Source: Sphingosinicella sp041916975 (GTDB lineage: Bacteria; Pseudomonadota; Alphaproteobacteria; Sphingomonadales; Sphingomonadaceae). From it: DNA of 64,000 nucleotides. Below, piece by piece: positions 57,905 to 64,000 of this stretch; the stretch's first letter is position 1; each line of letters begins with the position of its first letter. Location of the stretch: the NCBI RefSeq assembly GCF_041916975.1, contig NZ_JAYRYK010000001.1, forward strand, positions 1,054,001-1,118,000, read 5' to 3'. A program made the position numbers and the translations under genes. The notes below the pieces were generated by a model that was not told the origin of the DNA, did not search any database, and was given only the letters and a program-made list of their open reading frames with translations.

Positions 57905-58911
57905 CCCCGCTGGGGAGGAAGCTCGCCGCCGAGATCGAAGCGCGCGGCCCGATCGGCGTGGACCGCTACATGGCGGAATGCGTTGCGGCCTATTACGCAG
58001 GGCGTGATCCCTTCGGGCGCGGCGGCGACTTCACCACGGCGCCGGAAATCAGCCAGATGTTCGGAGAGATCATCGGCCTCTGGATGGCGGACCTCTGGGA
58101 CCGCGCCGGGCGGCCTGCCCGCGTGAACCTCGTCGAGCTCGGCCCCGGGCGCGGCACGCTGATGGCGGACCTGCTCCGCGCCGCCCGCGCGCTCCCCGCT
58201 TTCGCTGAAGCGATCCGCGTCCATTTCGTGGAAACGAGCCCCGCCCTCCGCGCCGCGCAGGCACAGCGCGTCCCGTCCGCCGCGTGGCACAACGATCTGG
58301 CGGACGTGCCGCAAGGCGCGCCGCTGCTCGTCATCGCCAACGAGTTCTTCGACGCCCTCCCCATCCGGCAAGAGGTCTACTTTGACGGCGCCTGGCAGGA
58401 ACGCCGCATCGGCATCTCGGCGAACAACTTCGTCTACATCCCCGAAGGCGACCCAATCCGCGAAACCGCCCCCGCGCGCTCCGAATACGCCGCCACCCTC
58501 GCCAGCCGGATCGCAGCGGACGGCGGCGGCGCGCTCCTTGTCGACTACGGCTACGAAGGCCCCGCGGAAGGCGATTCCCTGCAGGCCCTCGCCGCCCACG
58601 CGCCGACGGATCCGCTTGCAGCGCCCGGCGAGCATGACCTCACCGCCCACGTGGATTTCACCGCCCTTGCCGAGGCGGCGCGCGCGGCAGGCGTCCATGT
58701 TTCGCCGCTTGCACTCCAGGGCCCCTTCCTGGTCGCGCTCGGCATCGAAGCGCGCGCCGAGCGTCTCTCGCGCAGCCTCGACCCGGAAGCGCGCCATGCT
58801 ATAGCGGGCGCGATGCGGCGGCTCACCCTGCCGCAGACGATGGGGAGCCTGTTCAAGGTGCTTGCATTCACACACAAGGGTTGGCCCGAACCTGCGGGGT
58901 TCGGCGCATGA
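57901..58911 (+). CDS. SAM-dependent methyltransferase of the MidA/NDUFAF7 family
   Basis: The family (DUF185) includes NDUFAF7, which dimethylates an arginine of complex I. The 336-residue protein has IGVDRYMAECVAAYYAGRDPFG, GDFTTAPEISQMFGEIIGLW, VNLVELGPGRGTLMADLLRA (SAM motif) and IANEFFDALPIRQEV. An analogous role in bacterial complex I is plausible but not shown. The start overlaps lgt and the stop overlaps the acetyltransferase gene by four bases each. Confidence 0.9.
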   Translation: MTPLGRKLAAEIEARGPIGVDRYMAECVAAYYAGRDPFGRGGDFTTAPEISQMFGEIIGLWMADLWDRAGRPARVNLVELGPGRGTLMADLLRAARALPAFAEAIRVHFVETSPALRAAQAQRVPSAAWHNDLADVPQGAPLLVIANEFFDALPIRQEVYFDGAWQERRIGISANNFVYIPEGDPIRETAPARSEYAATLASRIAADGGGALLVDYGYEGPAEGDSLQALAAHAPTDPLAAPGEHDLTAHVDFTALAEAARAAGVHVSPLALQGPFLVALGIEARAERLSRSLDPEARHAIAGAMRRLTLPQTMGSLFKVLAFTHKGWPEPAGFGA

Positions 58912-59432
58912 GCGACATCACATTCCGCACACCGACCACCGCCGACCTTCCCGCGCTCTGCGAACTCGGCCGCCAGACGTTCATCGAGACGTTCGGCCAC
59001 CTTTACGCAAAGCACGATCTCGACCACTTCCTCGTCACCGTATTCGGCCCCGAGGGAATGCCAGTGGAGTTCGCGGACCCGGCCTACGCGTTTCGTATCG
59101 CCGAAGCCGACGGGAGGATGGTCGCCTATTGCAAGGTCGGGCCGCCCTACCTCCCCGTGGACGACGACGGCCGCACCAAGTGCGAACTGCGCCAGCTTTA
59201 CATCCTGAAGGCGTGGCACGGGCGCGGCATCGCGCAGCCGATGATGGCCTGGGCGCTCGAATGGGCGAACATGGGCGGCTGGCAGGATATGTACCTCACC
59301 GTCTGGTCCGAAAACTACCGGGCGCAGAAGGTCTACGAGAACTACGGTTTCGAGAAGGTCGGCGACCACCGCTTCATGGTGGGCGAGCAGGCCGATCACG
59401 ATTTCATCTATCGCAAGGTGCTGCGTCCATGA
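58908..59432 (+). CDS. GNAT-family N-acetyltransferase
   Basis: A 174-residue acetyltransferase. The acetyl-CoA loop is QLYILKAWHGRGIAQPMMAWAL, with the Q/RxxGxG/A form as HGRGIA, followed by a typical C-terminal motif B, YRAQKVYENYGFEKVGDHRF. Substrate unknown. It overlaps the preceding methyltransferase and the following pgeF gene by four bases each, so it belongs to one operon. Confidence 0.9.
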   Translation: MSDITFRTPTTADLPALCELGRQTFIETFGHLYAKHDLDHFLVTVFGPEGMPVEFADPAYAFRIAEADGRMVAYCKVGPPYLPVDDDGRTKCELRQLYILKAWHGRGIAQPMMAWALEWANMGGWQDMYLTVWSENYRAQKVYENYGFEKVGDHRFMVGEQADHDFIYRKVLRP

Positions 59433-60193
59433 GCGTTCCCGTCCTTCATACCGCCGCGCTCGATGGCCTCCCCCACGGCTTCCTCGGGCGCCGGGGCGGC
59501 GTTTCCGAAGGCATCGTCGCGGGGCTCAACGTCGGGCTCGGGTCGCAGGACGACCGCACTGCCATCGCTGAAAACCGCCGCCGTGCGGTCGAGGCCGTGC
59601 TGCCGGGCGCGAAGCTCGTGACGCTGCATCAGGTGCACAGCCCGGACACCATCACTGTAACCGCGCCGTATCCGGACGATGCCCGACCGCACGCCGACGC
59701 GCTCGCAACGGCAACGCCGGGCCTGCTGCTCGGCATCCTCACAGCAGACTGCGCGCCCGTGCTGCTCGCAGACCGTGAGGCGGGCGTCGTCGGCGCGGCG
59801 CACGCCGGGTGGAAGGGCGCGCTCGGCGGCGTCACCGATTCCGTCGTCGCAGCAATGGAAAAGCTCGGCGCACGCCGCGACCGGATCGCCGCAGCCGTCG
59901 GCCCCTGTATCGCGCGCGCATCCTACGAGGTCGACGAGGGATTCTTCCGCCGCTTCTGCGAAGCGGACCCGGAAAACGAGCGTTTTTTCCTCGATGGACG
60001 CGCCGGGCACCACCAGTTCGACCTTGAAGCCTATGTGGGTGCACGGCTCGCGGCGGCGGGCATCGGGCGTGTCGAACTGCTTGGCGAGGACACATACGCG
60101 AACCCGGAGGCCTACTTCAGCTTCCGCCGCGCAACGCATCGCGGCGAGGCCGATTACGGCCGGCAAATCGCGCTGATCGGGCTTCCCGCCTGA
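59429..60193 (+). CDS. pgeF: Peptidoglycan editing factor PgeF (laccase-domain protein)
   Basis: PgeF-type amidases remove wrongly placed L-Ser from UDP-MurNAc made by MurC; the family was once called polyphenol oxidase. The 254-residue protein has TLHQVHSPD, LTADCAPVLLAD, GAAHAGWKGALGG and VGPCIARASYEVDEGF, holding the metal-binding His/Cys/His triad. The start overlaps the GNAT stop (ATGA). The gene for the step it corrects, murC, is at 23657-25069. Confidence 0.93.
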   Translation: MSVPVLHTAALDGLPHGFLGRRGGVSEGIVAGLNVGLGSQDDRTAIAENRRRAVEAVLPGAKLVTLHQVHSPDTITVTAPYPDDARPHADALATATPGLLLGILTADCAPVLLADREAGVVGAAHAGWKGALGGVTDSVVAAMEKLGARRDRIAAAVGPCIARASYEVDEGFFRRFCEADPENERFFLDGRAGHHQFDLEAYVGARLAAAGIGRVELLGEDTYANPEAYFSFRRATHRGEADYGRQIALIGLPA

Positions 60194-60294
60194 CCCCGGC
60201 TGCAACACAGATGTCATAGGCGTTGCCCGCGCCGCCTCCGGCGGCTAGTGAACCGACCGACTCGTCACCGCCACAAAACAGGGATTCGCGCGCC

Positions 60295-61227
60295 ATGAAG
60301 CTGCTTGCGGGCAACAGCAACCTTCAGCTCGCGGGCGACATCGCCCGTTACCTCGACATGCCGCTGACGCAGGCGAGCGTCCGCCGCTTCGCGGACGAAG
60401 AGGTGTTCGTGGAAATCCACGAGAACGTGCGCGGCGAAGACGTGTTCGTGGTCCAGTCCACCGCCTTCCCGGCGAACGACAACCTGATGGAACTGCTGAT
60501 CTGCATCGACGCGCTGAAGCGCGCGAGCGCCAAGCGCATCACCGCCGTCGTCCCGTATTTCGGCTATGCCCGTCAGGACCGGAAGCCCGGCCCGCGCACG
60601 CCCATCTCGGCGAAGCTCGTCGCCAACCTCATCACCGTCGCGGGCGCCAACCGCGTGCTTTCGGTCGATCTCCACGCCGGGCAGATCCAGGGCTTCTTCG
60701 ACATCCCGACTGACAACCTCTACGCCGCCCCGGTGATGAGCGACGACATCCTTGCCCGCTACGGCTCCGAGAACATGATGGTCGTATCGCCCGACGTCGG
60801 CGGCGTGGTGCGCGCCCGCGCGCTTGCCAAGCGCCTCGACAACGCCCCGCTCGCCATCGTCGACAAGCGCCGTGAACGCGCCGGCGAATCCGAGGTGATG
60901 AACATCATCGGCGACGTAGAGGGCCGCTTCTGCATCCTCGTCGACGACATCGTCGATTCGGCGGGCACCCTCTGCAACGCCGCCGCCGCGCTCCGCGCCG
61001 CGGGCGCCAAGGCTGTCGTCGCTTATTGTACGCACGGCGTGCTTTCGGGTGGCGCCGTCGCCCGCGTCGAGGGGTCGGAGCTTATGGAACTCGTCATCAC
61101 CGACTCGATCTCTCGCCCCGAGATCGCGAATGCGAAGAAGCTGCGCCAGCTCACGATCGCCCCGTTGCTCGGCGAGGCCGTCCGCCGCATCGCCGACGAA
61201 TCCTCCGTTTCCAGCCTGTTCGACTAG
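60295..61227 (+). CDS. prs: Ribose-phosphate pyrophosphokinase
   Basis: Makes phosphoribosyl pyrophosphate for purines, pyrimidines, His and Trp. The 310-residue protein has FADEEVFVEIHENVRGEDV, FGYARQDRKPGPRTPISAK (catalytic loop and flexible region), SVDLHAGQIQGFFDIPTDNL and the PRPP-binding CILVDDIVDSAGTLCNAAA. The start ATG at 60295 opens a family-typical MKLLAGNSNLQLA. About 100 bases separate it from pgeF; a GC-rich dyad lies there, but no T run. Confidence 0.97.
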   Translation: MKLLAGNSNLQLAGDIARYLDMPLTQASVRRFADEEVFVEIHENVRGEDVFVVQSTAFPANDNLMELLICIDALKRASAKRITAVVPYFGYARQDRKPGPRTPISAKLVANLITVAGANRVLSVDLHAGQIQGFFDIPTDNLYAAPVMSDDILARYGSENMMVVSPDVGGVVRARALAKRLDNAPLAIVDKRRERAGESEVMNIIGDVEGRFCILVDDIVDSAGTLCNAAAALRAAGAKAVVAYCTHGVLSGGAVARVEGSELMELVITDSISRPEIANAKKLRQLTIAPLLGEAVRRIADESSVSSLFD

Positions 61228-61228
61228 G

Positions 61229-61795
61229 ATGGACGCGCGGCCCCGCTGTTTCGGCAACAGTCCGGGCAAGGACTTCTACGCGCATTACCACGACGAAGAG
61301 TGGGGCATCCCCGTCCACGACGACCGCACGCTTTTCGAGATGCTGATCCTCGAAGGCGCGCAGGCCGGGCTGAGCTGGGAAACCGTTCTGAAAAAGCGCG
61401 AAGGCTACCGTGCCGCGTTCCACGACTTCGATCCTGTTCGCGTCGCCGCGATGACAGACGTCGAACTCGAAACAGTCCTCGCCACCGCCAACATCGTCCG
61501 CAACCGTCTGAAGGTCTGGTCCGCGCGCCGCAACGCCGCCGTGTTCCTTGAGATGCAGCGCCAGCATGGCAGCTTCGACGCGTGGCTCTGGACCTTCGTG
61601 GATGGCAAGCCCCTCGTGAACCGGCCCAAGAGCTTCAAGGACGTCCCCGCCTCCACCACGCTCAGCGACGCGATCTCGAAGGCACTCAAGAAGGCGGGCA
61701 TGAACTTCGTCGGCTCGACGATCATCTACGCCTACATGCAGGCGGTCGGCCTTGTGGACGATCACGTCAGCACCTGCTGGAAGGCGCCTGCCTGA
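61229..61795 (+). CDS. tag: DNA-3-methyladenine glycosylase I
   Basis: Removes 3-methyladenine from alkylated DNA. The 188-residue protein has the Tag signature: HDEEWGIPVHDDRTLFEMLILEGAQAGLSWETVL, NRLKVWSARRNA, and the zinc-binding pair near the C-terminus (DDHVSTCW) with Cys near the start (RCFGN). The start ATG at 61229 is one base after the prs stop codon, so coupled translation is possible. Length fits the family. Confidence 0.95.
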   Translation: MDARPRCFGNSPGKDFYAHYHDEEWGIPVHDDRTLFEMLILEGAQAGLSWETVLKKREGYRAAFHDFDPVRVAAMTDVELETVLATANIVRNRLKVWSARRNAAVFLEMQRQHGSFDAWLWTFVDGKPLVNRPKSFKDVPASTTLSDAISKALKKAGMNFVGSTIIYAYMQAVGLVDDHVSTCWKAPA

Positions 61796-61812
61796 GCGCC
61801 TATCTAAAGGGC

Positions 61813-63603
61813 ATGACCGCCACCACCGAGCAGCACCCGCTGCGCCGTTTCCTCCCCTATCTCTGGCCCGCCGACAAGCCGGGCCTCAAGGTGCGCGTCG
61901 TCGCGGCGCTCGTTCTAGTGCTCATCGCCAAGGCAACGATGCTGATCATGCCGTTTGCCTACAAGGGCGTTATCGATTCGATGGCGACACCCACGAACGA
62001 GGGCCTCCTGCTCGGTGTCGGGCTCGTGTTCGCCTATGCGGCGGCGCGTTTCGGCGGCGTGCTGTTCGACAACGTACGCAACGTCATTTTCGAACGCGTA
62101 GGCCAGGTCGCCGGCGCCGATCTTGCGTCCGAGGTCTTCGCGCGCATCCACGAACTCTCCCTGCGCTTCCACCTCGAACGCCGGACCGGCGCGCTCACGC
62201 GCATCATCGAGCGCGGCACCAAGAGCGTCGACACGATGCTCTACTTCCTGGCGTTCAACATCGCGCCGACAATCATCGAACTCATCGCGGTCTGCGTGAT
62301 CTTCCAGATTAAGATGGGCTTCGAGATCGTCGCGGCGACGCTCGTGATCGTCGCGCTCTACATCTGGTTCACGCGGCGCGTGACGGAATGGCGGAGCGAA
62401 CTTCGCCGCCGCATGGTCGATACCGACAACCGCACGACGCAGCGCGCGGTGGATTCGCTCCTCAACTACGAAACGGTGAAATACTACAGCGCCGAAACGC
62501 TGGAGCGGGACCGCTACCGCCAGTCGCTCACCGCCTATGCGAACGCCGCGATCAAGAGTGAGAACTCGCTCGCCGCGCTCAATATCGGCCAATCGCTGAT
62601 CACCAACATCATGATGGCGGGCGCCATGGCCTACACGGTGTGGGGCTGGAACCAGGGCCGGTTCACGGTGGGCGATGTGGTGCTCGTCAACACGCTACTC
62701 ATGCAGCTGTTCCGCCCGCTCGACATGCTCGGCTGGGTGTACCGCGAGATCAAGCAGGGCCTGATCGACATGGAAGCCATGTTCGGCCTGCTCGATACCG
62801 AGGCCGAGATCGCCGACAAACCAGGCGCCCCGCCGCTCTCCGTGACGGCAGGCGAGGTGCGCTTCGAGGCTGTCGATTTCGGCTACGATCCCGAGCGGCA
62901 GATCCTCCACGGCGTCAGCTTTACGATTCCCGCCGGGGACACGGTCGCAGTCGTCGGTGAATCCGGTGCGGGCAAATCGACGCTCTCCCGCATCCTCTAT
63001 CGTTTCTACGACATTCAGGCGGGCCGCGTGACAATCGACGCGCAGGATATCCGCGCGGTGACGCAGACGAGCGTCCGCGCCGCAATCGGCATCGTCCCGC
63101 AGGACACGGTGCTGTTCAACGACACGATCGGCTACAACATCGGCTACGGCCGCGCGGGTGCGACGCAGGCCGAGATCGAGGCGGCCGCTCGGCAGGCGCA
63201 GATTCACGACTTCATCGTCTCGCTGCCGCAGGGCTACGAGACAGTTGTAGGCGAACGCGGCTTAAAGCTGTCGGGCGGCGAGAAGCAGCGCGTCGCGATC
63301 GCGCGCACGATCCTGAAAGATCCGCCGATCCTTATTCTGGACGAAGCAACGAGCGCACTCGACAGCCGTACTGAAGCCGCGATCCAGGAAGCGCTTTCCA
63401 ATGTGTCGGCACGTCGCACGACCCTCGTCATCGCACACCGCCTCTCAACGATCGTCGACGCCGACGAGATTATCGTGATGGATAAGGGCCGCATCGCCGA
63501 GCGCGGCCGCCACGAGGGTCTGCTTGCGATCAACGGCCTCTACGCGGAAATGTGGATGCGCCAGCAGGCGGAAGCTGACGACCTGTCCAGGGCCGCCGAA
63601 TAA
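61813..63603 (+). CDS. ATM1-type ABC exporter (half-transporter)
   Basis: A 596-residue half-transporter acting as a homodimer. Six membrane helices (about 25-300) carry the ATM1/ABCB7 marker region FHLERRTGALTRIIERGTKSVD and LNYETVKYYSAE. The nucleotide-binding domain (about 345-590) has Walker A GESGAGKST near 382, signature LSGGEKQR, Walker B PPILILDEATS and the switch His in VIAHRLST. Bacterial relatives export glutathione-linked compounds or metal thiols and can help Fe-S metabolism. The start ATG at 61813 is 18 bases after tag. Confidence 0.94.
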   Translation: MTATTEQHPLRRFLPYLWPADKPGLKVRVVAALVLVLIAKATMLIMPFAYKGVIDSMATPTNEGLLLGVGLVFAYAAARFGGVLFDNVRNVIFERVGQVAGADLASEVFARIHELSLRFHLERRTGALTRIIERGTKSVDTMLYFLAFNIAPTIIELIAVCVIFQIKMGFEIVAATLVIVALYIWFTRRVTEWRSELRRRMVDTDNRTTQRAVDSLLNYETVKYYSAETLERDRYRQSLTAYANAAIKSENSLAALNIGQSLITNIMMAGAMAYTVWGWNQGRFTVGDVVLVNTLLMQLFRPLDMLGWVYREIKQGLIDMEAMFGLLDTEAEIADKPGAPPLSVTAGEVRFEAVDFGYDPERQILHGVSFTIPAGDTVAVVGESGAGKSTLSRILYRFYDIQAGRVTIDAQDIRAVTQTSVRAAIGIVPQDTVLFNDTIGYNIGYGRAGATQAEIEAAARQAQIHDFIVSLPQGYETVVGERGLKLSGGEKQRVAIARTILKDPPILILDEATSALDSRTEAAIQEALSNVSARRTTLVIAHRLSTIVDADEIIVMDKGRIAERGRHEGLLAINGLYAEMWMRQQAEADDLSRAAE

Positions 63604-63626
63604 ACGAACACGATCCAGCACATGTC

Positions 63627-63651
63627 GGAACCGCCGGGGGCGGCAACTGTT
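63627..63651 (+). promoter_or_regulatory. EcfG-type promoter for the PNPOx-like gene
   Basis: GGAAC (63627-63631) and GTT (63649-63651) are separated by exactly 17 bases, a match to the consensus apart from T before GTT. It is in the short gap after the ABC gene, 28 bases before the next start codon. Confidence 0.65.
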
Positions 63652-63678
63652 TCCTTCCTGCACAAGGGAGAATTCGAC

Positions 63679-64000
63679 ATGACGAATGGAGCCGAAATGG
63701 AAACCCGCTTTTGGAAAGCACTGAAGTCAGACCGAACGATTATGCTTGGGCTCGACGGCGTCGAGGACGGCCACACGCGCCCCATGACGGCAATGGTGGA
63801 GGAGATAGGTCGCGGGCCGATCTGGTTCTTCACGGCTCGCGATAACGGAATTGTTCAGGCGCTGGATGATGGACAGCGTGCGATCGCGACATTCGCTGCC
63901 AAGGATCACGACCTCTTCGCCACGGTTCACGGCACGCTGTGGATGGATAACGATCAGGCCGTTATCGAGCGCCTTTGGAATCCGTTCATCGCTGCTTGGT
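63679..64000 (+). CDS. Pyridoxamine 5-phosphate oxidase-like general stress protein, C-terminus outside the window
   Basis: At least 107 residues are visible. LKSDRTIMLGLDGVEDGHTRPMTAMV and GRGPIWFFTARDNGIVQAL, then ATFAAKDHDLFATVHG, match the split-barrel FMN-binding stress proteins (general stress protein 26 group). The true protein is expected to be about 150-165 residues. The start ATG at 63679 has GGGAG eight bases upstream; an in-frame ATG six codons later is possible. The EcfG-type promoter upstream places it in the general stress regulon. Confidence 0.87.
   Translation, partial: MTNGAEMETRFWKALKSDRTIMLGLDGVEDGHTRPMTAMVEEIGRGPIWFFTARDNGIVQALDDGQRAIATFAAKDHDLFATVHGTLWMDNDQAVIERLWNPFIAAW

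Overview
The window looks like chromosomal DNA from an alphaproteobacterium of the order Sphingomonadales. It is GC-rich. It carries the alphaproteobacterial general-stress module (PhyR, NepR, EcfG), the block dgt / argS / SPOR / nagZ / scpAB / tatABC in its usual order, and a meso-DAP-type mraZ-to-ftsZ cell-wall cluster. GANTC sites of the CcrM methyltransferase type sit in front of ftsZ and mraZ. No tRNA, rRNA, CRISPR array or prophage was found.

Layout. 1-2038: glnE, cut by the window start. 2053-5980: a general-stress locus with a NepR-EcfG sigma factor encoded as one continuous protein, a 46-residue membrane protein, phyR, a divergent PhyP-like sensor protein with a degenerate ATPase domain, a candidate C-rich-loop small RNA with a perfect EcfG-type promoter and its own terminator, and an entericidin-type lipoprotein. 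6008-12492 (minus): tatCBA, scpBA, nagZ, a SPOR protein and argS. A diguanylate cyclase gene (12703-14364, plus) separates argS from dgt, followed by a TPR/SPOR protein and an alpha-methylacyl-CoA racemase. 18093-36159 (minus): a complete, tightly overlapped dcw cluster from mraZ to ftsZ. Its upstream control region contains MraZ-type repeats, two DnaA-box-like sequences and a palindrome.

36445-46708: mixed housekeeping and accessory genes: an acyl-CoA dehydrogenase/thiolase-like pair, a PEP-CTERM protein behind a good sigma-54 promoter match, phosphofructokinase, a DUF2807 protein, a response regulator, mgtE, a DUF2061 protein, a second diguanylate cyclase and purEK. At 47770-48000 a small non-coding element with long terminal inverted repeats and a CTAG target duplication (MITE-like) lies between the convergent purK and ribbon-helix-helix genes. 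48207-56961 (minus): phaB, hemH, an orphan molybdopterin dehydrogenase subunit, an HD-domain protein, an acyl-CoA synthetase and two acyl-CoA dehydrogenases. 57065-64000 (plus): lgt, midA-like, GNAT, pgeF, prs, tag, an ATM1-type ABC exporter and the start of a PNPOx-like stress protein with a perfect EcfG-type promoter.

How it fits together. The stress genes suggest a partner-switch circuit. Phosphorylated PhyR would free the sigma domain from its own fused NepR-like segment. The sigma factor would then drive the kinase-like gene, the small RNA, probably entericidin, and the PNPOx gene at the far end of the window. The dcw cluster supplies peptidoglycan precursors (MurC-F, MraY, MurG, Ddl, MurB) and the divisome (FtsL, FtsI, FtsW, FtsQ, FtsA, FtsZ). 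Its regulatory DNA hints at control by MraZ, DnaA and DNA methylation. All functions are inferred from sequence alone; no database search was possible.
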